A stretch of DNA of 64,000 nucleotides from Xanthobacteraceae bacterium (GCA_024508855.1 JANINJ010000092.1:1-64000); one strand, 5' to 3'. Positions 26,527 through 35,651 are shown, numbered from the stretch's first letter. Notes: generated from the letters alone by a model not told the origin. Program-made: numbers and translations.

Positions 26527-26599
26527 TGCAGGAGGTTGAGGAAAAAATGTGTCGCGTCTCGGAATCCTCGTGGCCTCACGCACAGCCTGGAGATGCGGG

Positions 26600-27235
26600 A
26601 TGAAAAGAGCTGCCTGCCTGTTCTTCCTGATCGCCGGTCTGCTCGCCGGCGGGACTGCTGCGAGCGATGCGGCGAGCTTCGATTGCGGAAAAGCCTCGTC
26701 CTCCACCGAGCGGCTGATCTGCGGCCACCGGGAACTCGGCATCCGCGACGAGATGATGGCGAAGCTGTACGCCGCCGCGCAGAAGCGGGACGACCACGGG
26801 AAACTCAAAGATGGGCAGCGGCGGTGGCTCGCTGCGCTTCAGGCGTGCAGCGACGCGGCCTGTATCGCCGGCCGTTACGATGAGCGCATCGAGCGGCTGC
26901 TCGCCAATAAAAGCGCGCAGGCGCTAGCGACCGCATTCCATACCGGCGGGAGCAACGGCAACGACGGCACACTGATCGTCTACGGGCCTTACAAGGGGCT
27001 GGCCGAGATTTCCCTGAGCGCGACCTATGTTGGCCCGAAGGGGATCGCCGCAGGCGATGTCAATGCCGACGGAGTGAGCGGAATGATCCAACTCCGGGAC
27101 GGCCGGGGACAACTCGCCACCAAGGGGTGCCTGTTTCGCTTCCGGCATTTGGACGCCGGCATGTGGAAGGTTTCGCAATCGGGAAAATGTGGGCTCGCAT
27201 CGGGGGTTACCCTGGGAGGCGTCTATCGCAGATAA
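26600..27235 (+). CDS. Secreted LprI-like protein
   Basis: A 211-residue protein with a signal peptide (residues 1-26) followed by the LprI/lysozyme-inhibitor-like unit FDCGKASSSTERLICGHREL...KLYAAAQKR with its paired Cys, then CSDAACIAGRYDERIERL. The rest (about 100 residues) is a second region with two more Cys. The ATG at 26600 starts a proper signal peptide; an in-frame ATG 51 bases upstream would spoil it. Proteins with this domain often bind or inhibit lysozyme; here that is inferred. Confidence 0.75.
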   Translation: MKRAACLFFLIAGLLAGGTAASDAASFDCGKASSSTERLICGHRELGIRDEMMAKLYAAAQKRDDHGKLKDGQRRWLAALQACSDAACIAGRYDERIERLLANKSAQALATAFHTGGSNGNDGTLIVYGPYKGLAEISLSATYVGPKGIAAGDVNADGVSGMIQLRDGRGQLATKGCLFRFRHLDAGMWKVSQSGKCGLASGVTLGGVYRR

Positions 27236-27358
27236 AGAGCGGGCAGCTTCCTTTGGGGAAGGCCGAATTCAAGGCCTCGCGGCCCTTGTCCCCCCATCAT
27301 TGATTTGTTACAGGAGCGCCGTTGATCCGGTCAGGCGCGAGCCTCGCACCGCATCCCA

Positions 27359-27443
27359 GCGCTCGTGGCGGAATTGGTAGACGCGCTGCCTTGAGGTGGC
27401 AGTGAGTAACATCGTGGGGGTTCGAGTCCCTCCGAGCGCACCA
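27359..27443 (+). tRNA. tRNA-Leu (anticodon GAG)
   Basis: 85 nt with CCA encoded: acceptor GCGCTCG/CGAGCGC, D arm GCGGAATTGGTAGACGC, anticodon stem CTGCC/GGCAG with loop TTGAGGT, a long variable arm (GAGTAACATCGT region) as in class II tRNAs, and T loop TTCGAGT. Anticodon GAG reads CUC/CUU leucine codons. Confidence 0.95.
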
Positions 27444-27562
27444 AAAATCAACAGTTCCAGTTCTGGCGCGCCCTACTTGGTGGGCGATGAGTGCAGCCGC
27501 ACATTCACCGGAGCCTCGGGAGCCTCGACGCCCCGGCAAACGCACGGCTCAGGCCGCCTCGC

Positions 27563-27817
27563 TTAGCGGTCGACGTTCAATACAGCGCCGGTCGTGGCGT
27601 CGACATCCACTTCGATGTAACGGCCGGTAACGTCACGTCCCTCGATCTGCCATTCGTTCCCGGCAAATTCCGTGTCCGACACGGTGACCACGCCGAGGCT
27701 GGTCGCGATGTCGAGTGCCTGCTGCATCGAGAGAAGATCGCCCGAATCATAGGCCAGCGCCGGCACCGTCGCACCGAGCATCGCGACCGCAGCGATGGGC
27801 ATCAAGAATTTCCGCAT
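27563..27817 (-). CDS. Secreted PepSY-domain protein
   Basis: An 84-residue protein with a signal peptide (MRKFLMPIAAVAMLGATVPALA) and one PepSY unit: LLSMQQALDIATSLGVVTVSD, EWQIEGRD, and YIEVDVDATTGAVLNVDR. Start at 27817 has CAGGAGAC upstream; an in-frame extension to 27871 lacks one. Such proteins are common periplasmic proteins in this group; PepSY is thought to inhibit peptidases. Confidence 0.8.
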   Translation of the reverse strand: MRKFLMPIAAVAMLGATVPALAYDSGDLLSMQQALDIATSLGVVTVSDTEFAGNEWQIEGRDVTGRYIEVDVDATTGAVLNVDR

Positions 27818-27972
27818 GGTTGTCTCCTGACTGAATGACATCGCAACCCGCTCGTTCGGGCTGCGCTTCAATCAAAACTTTTCGCAGTGCGGTCTGTTCC
27901 GGTCACGGATGCGCAGGTTCGGCGGCGATTTGCCGGCGACATTCTGGCGAGGAAAAGGAGCTCGAACAGCGC

Positions 27973-29292
27973 TCAGCGCGGGGCCGAAGACGGCTGCAAA
28001 ACGGGCGGCGCAATCGGCGCGCTGCCGGGTATGGTTTGCGGCACGGGGCCGAGTGCTTTCGAACTGCCCATGTCGATCGAGATCAGTTTGGTGACATCGT
28101 CGTCGGCCGCGACAGATCGCACACGCGTATGTCGCGGGAGCGAACCGATTCCGAAATAGCTCACCGCCTGACGCTCGGGAATGGCGAAGATCGATTTTTC
28201 CGGTACCGGCAGCTCCGTCGTGCTGATGCCCGGCTGTGCCAGCAGGCGTGGCCACGGTGTATTTAGTGGCATCGGAATCCGCCCGCGTCGCAGGCGAGGG
28301 CCGCGCAGCAACGTCTGCGGCTCCAGCACGCGGTTGTCATGCCAATCGGATCCCGTCAGGGCAGGGGCGGGCAGCATCGCGGTATGAACGAATGCGAAGC
28401 GCGGCACGGACGGCCAGCGCAGGATGGCGATGGTTTCCGATGGCGGATGCAAGTGCCACTGCCACGGCTCGGTCGGTGTCTTGGGCCGTTGCGGCGTTGC
28501 CGGCACGACGTGGACGATCTTGTAGCCGCGGGCCTTGAGTGTCTGCAGGATGCGCGGCAGCGCGGCGACGGTCCGGGCCTGGATATCGTGCAGCAGCAGG
28601 ATGCCACGACCTTTCGCCTCGATGCGGGAGATCGCATAGTTGTAGACCTGATCGGGGGAAATGCGCCGCCAGTCGTCCGCCGGGAAATCGGCGCTCCACG
28701 ACTGGATGCCCTTCGATACCAGATAGTCTTCCATCACCTGGCCGCGCCGCAGTCCCGGCACCCGAAAGAATGGTGCCACCTGCGACGGGTCGCCCAGTGC
28801 TTCGGCGGTGTGGGTGATGCCGTCGTCGATCTCCTGCTTGATCCGCTCCGGCGACATCTTGTTGAAGTGCAGCGGATGGTTTTCGCTGTGCGTGCCGATG
28901 CTATGCCCGGCGTCGCGCACTCGCCGCACGCCTTCCGGAAACTGGTGCGCCATGCGGCCGATGATGAAGAAGGTCGCCTTGACGCATTGGGAGGCGAGGA
29001 TTTGCAGGACCTGGGTGCTGTGCGGCGGCAACGGGCCGTCGTCGAACGTCAGCACGACCTCGTGGTCTTTTAGCGGGAGCGTCTCGTTGTATTGCATGGT
29101 CCCGATGCGCGGATGCTCCATCGGATCGACCACCAGCGTCCGAGAGGTGCCGAGCGCATTCGGATTGCCGGGGCAGTCGGCCGCGAGGGCGGGCTGCACG
29201 AGTCCTGCGGCTGCAATCAGCCAGCTCCCGACATAAAGCAGCGATGATCGGCCTGCACGAACCGGCAGCTTATCGGGAGCGGCGATCGACAA
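27973..29292 (-). CDS. Polysaccharide deacetylase (NodB-fold), long paralogue
   Basis: A 439-residue exported enzyme: signal peptide to about residue 37 (...VQPALA-ADCPG), then ALGTSRTLVVDPMEHPRIG and the NodB domain with HEVVLTFDDGPLPPHSTQ (metal Asp) and GTHSENHPLHFNKM (metal His pair). The 170-residue C-terminal extension is Pro/Arg-rich without a domain I know. Likely deacetylates N-acetylated cell-wall or surface polysaccharide. The start is TTG at 29292 with GAGGAA nine bases upstream. It is paralogous to the next gene. Confidence 0.88.
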   Translation of the reverse strand: MSIAAPDKLPVRAGRSSLLYVGSWLIAAAGLVQPALAADCPGNPNALGTSRTLVVDPMEHPRIGTMQYNETLPLKDHEVVLTFDDGPLPPHSTQVLQILASQCVKATFFIIGRMAHQFPEGVRRVRDAGHSIGTHSENHPLHFNKMSPERIKQEIDDGITHTAEALGDPSQVAPFFRVPGLRRGQVMEDYLVSKGIQSWSADFPADDWRRISPDQVYNYAISRIEAKGRGILLLHDIQARTVAALPRILQTLKARGYKIVHVVPATPQRPKTPTEPWQWHLHPPSETIAILRWPSVPRFAFVHTAMLPAPALTGSDWHDNRVLEPQTLLRGPRLRRGRIPMPLNTPWPRLLAQPGISTTELPVPEKSIFAIPERQAVSYFGIGSLPRHTRVRSVAADDDVTKLISIDMGSSKALGPVPQTIPGSAPIAPPVLQPSSAPR

Positions 29293-29378
29293 TGGAAATT
29301 CCTCGAGCGGCTGGGGTCTTAAAGCTAGTTCTGGCCGATGAACGGCGCATTAATTCACGTTGCGCTCCCGGAAGGCAC

Positions 29379-30188
29379 CTATGCGTGTTTGCCGCCCGTC
29401 GCAGCCACGATATGGACGATGCGATAGCCATGTTCTCGTAGATAGCGGAGAAAGGCGGGCAGCATTGCGGCCGTCCGCGCCTGCGGGTCGTGGAGCAGGA
29501 TGATGCCCTTGCGGGCGGCCTCCAACCGGCCGGTCAAGAGCTTGAATTCCTGATCCGGCGTCATCGGCTCCCAGTCGCTGGCCCAGAAATCGGCACCGAA
29601 TACCGCTATGCCGCGTGACTGAAGGCTGTCGAGCAGTTCGGGCGTGGACTCGAAATACGGAAACCGGAAGAACGGTGTGCTCGGCACGTCGGTGGACACG
29701 CCGGTCTTTGCTTTTTCCACAGCAGCAATACCGCGATTGATCTCGTTCTCGGCGTCCGTGAAGCTGAGTTTGTTCAGGTGCTGATGCGACCAGGTGTGAT
29801 AGCCGACGGTGTGGCCCGCGGCGGCGACTTTCTTGACCATGGCCGGCAATGCCTGAGCACCTTTGCCCACCATGAAGAACGTCGCCAGCACGCACTCGTT
29901 CTTCAGCGCCGTCAGCACCTGCGGCGTCGTGGTGCCGGGGCCGTCGTCGAAGGTCAGGATGACTTCCTTGTCTTCGAGCGGCAGCGTCTGTGGGAAACTC
30001 TTGAGGCCGACGCGGGGATAGACCGCCGGATCGACCTTCAGCACGCGCGAGACGCCAAGCGTGCCGGGGCGTGGGCAGTCGGCCGCTTGCGCGGAGTTGA
30101 TCGATGTGACCGTAGCGACGAGGGCGAGCAGGACAGCAGACGTCGTGGCTGTCCCGAGGCGATGGCAAATCCGTCTCATCAAGTTCAT
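29379..30188 (-). CDS. Polysaccharide deacetylase (NodB-fold), short paralogue
   Basis: A 269-residue exported NodB-fold protein with signal peptide (ending INSAQA-ADCPR), then TLGVSRVLKVDPAVYPRVG, KEVILTFDDGPGTTTPQ, YHTWSHQHLNKLS and the C-terminal ILLHDPQART motif. The N-terminal block after the signal peptide matches the downstream paralogue (ADCPxxP...LGxSRxLxVDP...YPRxG...LPLxDxEVxLTFDDGP), so they arose by tandem duplication. Start ATG 30188 (ATG 30179 also possible). Substrate inferred only. Confidence 0.88.
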   Translation of the reverse strand: MNLMRRICHRLGTATTSAVLLALVATVTSINSAQAADCPRPGTLGVSRVLKVDPAVYPRVGLKSFPQTLPLEDKEVILTFDDGPGTTTPQVLTALKNECVLATFFMVGKGAQALPAMVKKVAAAGHTVGYHTWSHQHLNKLSFTDAENEINRGIAAVEKAKTGVSTDVPSTPFFRFPYFESTPELLDSLQSRGIAVFGADFWASDWEPMTPDQEFKLLTGRLEAARKGIILLHDPQARTAAMLPAFLRYLREHGYRIVHIVAATGGKHA

Positions 30189-30286
30189 TTCCCTCGGCTT
30201 TTGGCGGGCGTGCCCGTGCCGCTGGGCTGATTTTCTACTGGGAAACGAACCGCAAGCCAACCGCTGTTCATGGGACCTTAACGCGC

Positions 30287-30643
30287 ATGATCGACCATCG
30301 CCCGGACTATGCAATGAGGTGGACGTTGAAGATGCAGCGACTGCGCCTGAAGGCGGATGGACGGATTGTCGAATTGCGGGATGGCCGGGAGTTTCCCCTG
30401 GCGCCGGTGATCGAGGCCGATGCCGAACCATCGCTGTCGTCGGTCCCCGCCGTTCGCGATCTGCGGCGGCGCGCGCAACTTACGCAGATCGAATTCGCGG
30501 CTCGGCTCGGCGTGCCGGTCGAAACCATCCGCAACTGGGAACAGGGCAAGCGCCTGCCGCGTGGCCCGGCCCGCGCTTTGCTCACGGTCATTGCCCATGC
30601 GCCCGACGCGGCGTTTGCCGCGCTTGGTCGCCACGCCTCTTAA
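30287..30643 (+). CDS. XRE-family HTH protein (HigA-like), orphan
   Basis: A 118-residue protein with a C-terminal XRE HTH: VPAVRDLRRRAQLTQIEFA, then ARLGVPVETIRNWEQGKRLP. The overall plan (N-terminal segment, then HTH with ETIRNWEQGKR) is that of HigA/antitoxin-like repressors. No toxin gene is adjacent. Start could be at ATG 30314. It is divergent from the deacetylase gene. Confidence 0.78.
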   Translation: MIDHRPDYAMRWTLKMQRLRLKADGRIVELRDGREFPLAPVIEADAEPSLSSVPAVRDLRRRAQLTQIEFAARLGVPVETIRNWEQGKRLPRGPARALLTVIAHAPDAAFAALGRHAS

Positions 30644-30706
30644 GGGCGGATTCCGCGTCGTCGGCATATTGGGATAACATCGCCGCGGACATGCGGAGAT
30701 GCTGCC

Positions 30707-31525
30707 ATGCAGGTCATTGAAGTCGGAAGCGTCAGGATCCCGGCCATCGGGCTTGGCACTTGGGAACTGCGCGGACGTGCGTGCGCGCGGCTGGTGGAGC
30801 AAGCGCTGCGGCTCGGCTATCGGCATGTCGACACTGCACAGATGTACGACAACGAGCGTGAAGTCGGCGAGGCGGTGCGCGCCTCCGGAATCAAACGTGA
30901 CGAACTGTTTGTGACCACCAAGGTATGGACTACTCACTTCGCACCGAACGATCTCGAGCGATCGACCAAGGAAAGCCTCGCCAAGCTGCGGCTCGGCGAG
31001 GTGGACCTGCTGCTGTTGCATTGGCCGAATCCGCAGGTCCCGCTGGTCGAAACGCTCGGCGCGCTGGCGCGAATGAAGCAACTCGGTCTGGCGCGTCACA
31101 TCGGCGTTTCGAACTTCACCGTGGCGTTGATCGAAGAGGCGGTCGCCGTGTGTCCTGAACCGCTGGTCTGCGATCAGGTCGAATATCATCCCTACCTCGA
31201 CCAGACCAAAGTACTGGAGGCTTGCGCGCGTCATCAGATGGCGGTGGTGGCCTACAGCCCGATCGCCAAGGGACGGCTGAAGAGCGACCGTACGCTCGAG
31301 CAGATCGGCGCGCGCTACGGCAAGACCGCAGCACAGGTCAGCCTGCGCTGGCTGGTGCAGCAGAATGTCGCTGCGATCCCGCGCACGTCGCGGATCGAAC
31401 GGCTGTCGGAAAATCTCGACATCTTCGATTTCACATTGTCCGACGATGAGATGCGCTGGATCTTCGCGATGGGCAGCGCCAAAGGCCGCCTGACCGATTT
31501 CGGTTTCGCGCCGAAGTGGGATTGA
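30707..31525 (+). CDS. Aldo/keto reductase
   Basis: A 272-residue AKR of the AKR5-like type with the full tetrad: D42 and Y47 (VDTAQMYDNE), K72 (VTTKVW) and H105 (LLLLHWPNP); also GVSNFTVALIEEA and IPRTSRIERL for NADPH binding. Reduces aldehydes and ketones. SD GGAG before the ATG. It is 63 bases after the HTH gene and may share a promoter. Confidence 0.9.
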   Translation: MQVIEVGSVRIPAIGLGTWELRGRACARLVEQALRLGYRHVDTAQMYDNEREVGEAVRASGIKRDELFVTTKVWTTHFAPNDLERSTKESLAKLRLGEVDLLLLHWPNPQVPLVETLGALARMKQLGLARHIGVSNFTVALIEEAVAVCPEPLVCDQVEYHPYLDQTKVLEACARHQMAVVAYSPIAKGRLKSDRTLEQIGARYGKTAAQVSLRWLVQQNVAAIPRTSRIERLSENLDIFDFTLSDDEMRWIFAMGSAKGRLTDFGFAPKWD

Positions 31526-31610
31526 ACCTTTCCTTTCTTGACCGATCCTGCATTGATCTTGCGGGCCAGATCGCTCATGCAGGGCGGGTCAACGGCGAGA
31601 CGACGCTGCC

Positions 31611-32414
31611 ATGTTTTTCCTGCTGTCGAAATTTTTCGGGTTTTTTATACTGCCGTCAAACTTCATCGCCGTGGTTTGCACGGCGGGTGCGGTGCTGTGG
31701 CTTTTGAAGTGGCGGCGCGCCGGTGCGCGCCTGATGATGTTCGGGACCGCTTTACTATTGCTGTTCGGCTTTTCGCCGCTCGGGCATATCCTGCTGCTGA
31801 GCTTGTCGGAGCGGTTTCCGCCGTGGCATTTCGACGGGCGCGATCCTGACGGCATCATCGTGCTGGGTGGCGGGATCAAGTCGGAAATTTCCGCTGCGCG
31901 CGACTCGGTCGAGATGGGAGCGGCTGGCGATCGTATCCTCGCGATGTTGCAACTGGCGCGGCGTTTTCCGAAGGCGCGTATCGTGTTCAGCGGTGGCAGC
32001 CCGAAGCTGATCGAAACACCGGTTCCTGAAGCGCCCATCGCGGGCCGATTGCTGCAGCAATTCGATCTCGACAACGGACGTGTCGTTCTCGATCCGGATT
32101 CGCGCACGACCGCAGAGAACGCCGAATTCGTTCGCAAACTGGTCGATCCGAAATCTGCCCGCCATTGGTTGCTGGTGACGTCGGCGTTTCACATGCCGCG
32201 ATCGATCGGTACGTTCCGGGCGGCGGGCTTCGATGTCGAAGCCTATCCCGTCGATTGGCGTACGCGCGGTTGGGTCGATGCGGTGAATCCATTCGACAAG
32301 CTGAGCGCAGGGCTGTCGCAGAGCGATCTTGCGGTCAAGGAATGGGTAGGTCTGCTCGGTTACTGGTTGTCGGGCCGCAGCAGCGCGCTGTTCCCGGCGC
32401 CGCAATCGAAATAG
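31611..32414 (+). CDS. YdcF-family (DUF218) membrane-anchored protein
   Basis: A 267-residue protein with N-terminal membrane helices (FGFFILPSNFIAVVCTAGAVL and LLLFGFSPLGHILLL) and the DUF218 core DPDGIIVLGGGI...FPKARIVFSGG...SRTTAENAEFVRKLV...LLVTSAFHMPRSIG. Related proteins ElyC/SanA affect envelope polysaccharide handling. Not part of a clear operon; stop 5 bases before the convergent DUF3253 gene. Confidence 0.88.
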   Translation: MFFLLSKFFGFFILPSNFIAVVCTAGAVLWLLKWRRAGARLMMFGTALLLLFGFSPLGHILLLSLSERFPPWHFDGRDPDGIIVLGGGIKSEISAARDSVEMGAAGDRILAMLQLARRFPKARIVFSGGSPKLIETPVPEAPIAGRLLQQFDLDNGRVVLDPDSRTTAENAEFVRKLVDPKSARHWLLVTSAFHMPRSIGTFRAAGFDVEAYPVDWRTRGWVDAVNPFDKLSAGLSQSDLAVKEWVGLLGYWLSGRSSALFPAPQSK

Positions 32415-32419
32415 CGCGT

Positions 32420-32692
32420 TCAATCCTGACGCGGCAGGCCGAGCCGGTAGACGCCGCGGAAATCATTCGGATCGGCAATCTTGCCCTTGCGATAGATCAC
32501 CAGCCGGCCGGCCTGCGCCAGCGCCACGGCCGCGCGCCGGATCGGCACCAGCAGATCATGCCAGTCGCCTTCGGGGGCGATCGCGTGGGCGATTTCGGGT
32601 GCGCTCAGAGATTTACTGCCGGCATGCGTCAGCGTCTTGAGGATAGATTCTTCGAGCGACAATGCGGGAGAGGTCGAATCGGATGCAGTCAT
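32420..32692 (-). CDS. DUF3253 protein
   Basis: A 90-residue winged-helix-like protein starting at ATG 32692. Diagnostic tract: HDLLVPIRRAAVALAQAGRL, VIYRKGKIADPNDFRGVYRL, the DUF3253 signature. Function unknown; the fold may suggest nucleic-acid binding. Confidence 0.85.
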   Translation of the reverse strand: MTASDSTSPALSLEESILKTLTHAGSKSLSAPEIAHAIAPEGDWHDLLVPIRRAAVALAQAGRLVIYRKGKIADPNDFRGVYRLGLPRQD

Positions 32693-32794
32693 GCGCCTTG
32701 CATTGGCGCATTCACCGCCGACGCGCAAGGCAGCCGGAATATTTCACCGCGCGTGTTGATCGTCCGTATCGTGGAGCGGAAGTCTATATTTGCT

Positions 32795-32867
32795 AATGGT
32801 CCTATCAATTCTAACATTTGCGTAAGCGCCTGCTGAAACGGGACGCAAATGTTAGAATTGGACCATT
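32795..32867. repeat. Long inverted repeat before the GST gene
   Basis: Left arm 32795-32823 and right arm 32843-32867 pair over 25 bp (AATGGTCC and AATTCTAACATTTGCGT against their complements) with four extra bases (TATC) in the left arm and a 19-base spacer. It is AT-rich relative to its surroundings. The GST start codon is 40 bases downstream. It could be an operator, a fold in the 5' leader, or a mobile-element remnant. Confidence 0.7.
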
Positions 32868-32907
32868 GGCCGTGGCAATGTCGCGGCCATCGAAGAGGAT
32901 CGTACGG

Positions 32908-33564
32908 ATGACGATGAAACTGGTGATCGGCAACAAGAACTATTCCTCCTGGTCGATGCGGCCGTGGCTGGCGATGCGCGGGGCGGGGCTACCCTTCGAA
33001 GAAATCTTCATTCCGCTCTACACCGGCGCAACTGACAAACAACGCATTTTCGATGTCAGCAAATCCGGCAAGGTGCCGGCGCTGATCGATGGCGATGTCA
33101 CGGTCTGGGATTCGCTGGCGATCGTCGAATATCTCGCGGAGAAATTTCCCGAAGCACATTTGTGGCCCGCGGATCGTGCTGCCCGCGCGCATGCGCGCTC
33201 GATCTCGGCGGAGATGCATTCCGGCTTTGCCGCGCTTCGTAACGAGTGCGGCATGAACCTGCATCGGCCGGTCGGAGCCAAGCCGCTCTCCGAGGCTGCT
33301 CAGGCGGACATCGCGCGCGTTCAGGAGATCTGGAGCGATTGTCGCGCGCGCTACGGCAAGGCGGGTCCTTACCTGTTCGGCGGCTTCACCGCGGCCGACG
33401 CGATGTACGGCCCTGTCGTGCATCGTTTCCGGACCTACGCGATCGACGTGACGCCGCAGGTGCGGGCCTACATGGATGCGATGCAGTCGCATCCCGCCTT
33501 TGCGGAGTGGACGGCGGCCGGGCTCGCGGAGACCATCGTGATCGATAAATTCGAAGCCGATTAA
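32908..33564 (+). CDS. Glutathione S-transferase
   Basis: A 218-residue GST. N-terminal thioredoxin-like domain with KLVIGNKNYSSWSMRPWLAM (candidate catalytic Ser13/Ser14), GKVPALIDGDVTVWDSLAIVEYLAEKFPE for glutathione binding, then the all-helical domain. The ATG at 32908 is chosen; an in-frame extension upstream would run into the inverted repeat at 32795-32867 and would not be GST-like. Detoxification or stress role inferred. Confidence 0.9.
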   Translation: MTMKLVIGNKNYSSWSMRPWLAMRGAGLPFEEIFIPLYTGATDKQRIFDVSKSGKVPALIDGDVTVWDSLAIVEYLAEKFPEAHLWPADRAARAHARSISAEMHSGFAALRNECGMNLHRPVGAKPLSEAAQADIARVQEIWSDCRARYGKAGPYLFGGFTAADAMYGPVVHRFRTYAIDVTPQVRAYMDAMQSHPAFAEWTAAGLAETIVIDKFEAD

Positions 33565-33662
33565 AATTCTGATCGCGAAGATGTGGACCCGACCCGTCTT
33601 GACGGACGGCCGTTTCGGGGTGTGGATGACCCAGCGGTTTCTGGAAGTGAAAGGTTCTGACC

Positions 33663-34031
33663 ATGGGAATTCTCGACTCGCTGGGCGATTCGCCGGCATT
33701 CAAAGGCGCCTTGAGCCAGCTTGAGGCTTCCGTGCTTCCCGCAGTGCTGAATGAGGTGCTTGGCAGCGGCGGGCAGGGCGGCCTGTCGGCAATCGTGGCC
33801 AAGCTGGAGCAGAGCGGGTTTGGTGCGCAGGTCAAATCCTGGCTAGGAAACGGGCAGAATATCCCGATCACCGCGGAGGAATTGCAGCAGGTCCTGGGCA
33901 GCGAGAAGGTCAAGGAACTGGCTGCCCGCTACAACGTACCGCTGGACCAGCTTTCCGCGATTCTGGCGCAGCAGCTCCCGAAAGCCATCGATCAGGCCAG
34001 CCCGGACGGCAAACTTCCCCATACCGCCTGA
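33663..34031 (+). CDS. YidB-family (DUF937) protein
   Basis: A 122-residue YidB-like protein: GGLSAIVAKLEQSGFGAQVKSWLG, NIPITAEELQQVLGSEKVKELA and VPLDQLSAILAQQLPKAIDQ. All are standard for the family, which has no settled function. Its ATG follows GTGAAAGG. Confidence 0.88.
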   Translation: MGILDSLGDSPAFKGALSQLEASVLPAVLNEVLGSGGQGGLSAIVAKLEQSGFGAQVKSWLGNGQNIPITAEELQQVLGSEKVKELAARYNVPLDQLSAILAQQLPKAIDQASPDGKLPHTA

Positions 34032-34301
34032 TCGCACAGCCGATATCGTCGGACATCGCCGGATTTGGCAAAAGACCTCTGCATTTGCAGGGTCTTACCG
34101 GCGTTCGGCACGCCTCGCGCCAAATTGGCTCCCTTGACGCGAAAAATCGGCTTATCTCGCTGAAAAGGTTGCAAAAAATAGGCATTTGCCATGCTCTGAT
34201 CTTGCTGGCCAAACGGGGCCCCCGCATGCTATACGATGGCAGGACTTCAAGTCGGCCGTGGCTGCGGGGATCGTGAGCAGGCCGGCATTTCTCGTTGCGT
34301 G

Positions 34302-34505
34302 ATGGAGAGGGCGTTGAAGCACAAGTTTATCGTCGGAGAGACCGTCTATTTCACTGCAAGCAACGTGGCCCGCCCGGCCGCCAGTGGAACCTACGAAGTG
34401 ATCCGCCTGCTGCCGACAGACGGCGATGACTGCCAGTACCGGATCAAGAGCTCGACTGAGGCTTTCGAGCGCGTTGCCAAGGAAAGCCAGCTCGCCGTCG
34501 CCTGA
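34302..34505 (+). CDS. Small conserved protein of unknown function
   Basis: A 67-residue protein (MERALKHKFIVGETVYF...). The core KHKFIVGETVYFTASNVARP and GTYEVIRLLPTDGDDCQYRIKS fits a short beta-rich fold seen in Bradyrhizobium homologues, whose start would correspond to TTG 34314. I choose ATG 34302, but TTG 34314 behind GGAGAGG is an alternative. Function unknown. Confidence 0.6.
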   Translation: MERALKHKFIVGETVYFTASNVARPAASGTYEVIRLLPTDGDDCQYRIKSSTEAFERVAKESQLAVA

Positions 34506-34691
34506 CGTTGCGGGAATAACGTTCAACTGCATTGTCCGTCTGATCGATAGACGGTGAAGGCGGGGCCGGGACTATCCAGGCTCTGCCCGGAGGTGTGGAA
34601 CACGTTGGATTCGGATTGATATTCTGAGATCATTGCCCGGCGGCGATCCTTGCGGTCGCTTGCCGGCAATGCGCTCGAGGGGACATTGCGC

Positions 34692-35651
34692 ATGGACTGG
34701 ACCTGGACGACTTCGCTCGATCAGTTGTGGCGCTCACCGACGTTCCCGATGTGGCTGACATTCGCTGCGGCCGCGTTCTTCGCTCTCGTTCTCGTCGTTA
34801 CATTGTTTCGAGCGGAAAAATCCGTCGCCAACGGTGCGCTGACGGTAATCACGCTGTTGGCTGTCGCGGTGGCCGCTGCGGCCACCATGCGCGGCTTCGG
34901 CCCGGGCAGCGAGGGCAATGTCACGCCGCGCGCGCCGATGCAGGTCAATGCGTCGCTACCGGCACTGTCGTGCATCGACGACCTGGCCGGCGACAGTGTT
35001 GAGGCGGCCTGCGAGAAGGCGCTGTTTAGTTCGCCCGATAACGTCGCCGCCGCGGTTTCCTATGCCGCGTCGCAGATCGGCGGTTTGACCTCGTTCGGCG
35101 ACGTCGCTGCCGCGAACAAGGTGATGACCCCGGAATTGCGGGCGCTGCGCCGCGCGGTGGAGCGCGATCGTTATGGTCTGGTCGCGCATGTGCTGGCAAC
35201 GCGCGACCGTTGCACGTCCACCAATTGTCCGGCCTTCCAGTCGCTCACCGATCACCAGCAGATATCGGCCAACATGGATGAGAAGACCTATGATGGCCTG
35301 GTGACGCGGCATGCGGCATCGTGGGGGGCGACCTCGACTCCGGCAGCTGCCGCAGCCGCCGCCGCACTGGTCGATGCCCCTGCATCGGTGCCGACCGGCA
35401 AGCCGACCAATGCGGATTTTCCGAGTTCGTCCTCCATTCCGGCGGTCAGCATCATGAATCCGGAGCCCGCCGCATCGACCGCCACGACTTCCACGTCGCC
35501 GGCTCCTGCGCCCGCGCCGCGTCCGGCTGCCGCCGCCAAGGCGCAGGCGAAGCATCATCCGCCTGCGCCCGCGAAGCGAGCGCCGGCTCCGAGGCCCCCC
35601 GCTGCGGCGCCCGTGCAACTGGCGCCGGCTGCATCGGGCGCCGCTAACTGA
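34692..35651 (+). CDS. Membrane-anchored protein with Ala/Pro-rich tail
   Basis: A 319-residue protein with two N-terminal helices (WLTFAAAAFFALVLVVTLF and LTVITLLAVAVAAAATMRGF), a conserved Cys-containing domain (SCIDDLAGDSVEAACEKALFSSPDNVAAAVSYAASQ, TRDRCTSTNCPAF) and a C-terminal tail of about 95 residues rich in Pro and Ala. The ATG 34692 gives a natural N-terminus. I do not know a function. Confidence 0.75.
   Translation: MDWTWTTSLDQLWRSPTFPMWLTFAAAAFFALVLVVTLFRAEKSVANGALTVITLLAVAVAAAATMRGFGPGSEGNVTPRAPMQVNASLPALSCIDDLAGDSVEAACEKALFSSPDNVAAAVSYAASQIGGLTSFGDVAAANKVMTPELRALRRAVERDRYGLVAHVLATRDRCTSTNCPAFQSLTDHQQISANMDEKTYDGLVTRHAASWGATSTPAAAAAAAALVDAPASVPTGKPTNADFPSSSSIPAVSIMNPEPAASTATTSTSPAPAPAPRPAAAAKAQAKHHPPAPAKRAPAPRPPAAAPVQLAPAASGAAN

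Noticed and set aside
30287-30643. HigA antitoxin of a toxin-antitoxin pair
   Set aside because: No adjacent toxin gene; the flanking genes are a deacetylase and an aldo/keto reductase, so it is called only an orphan HTH protein.
32818-32907. N-terminal extension of the GST protein to an upstream in-frame start
   Set aside because: The extension would come from the inverted repeat and has no similarity to GST; ATG 32908 is the natural start.
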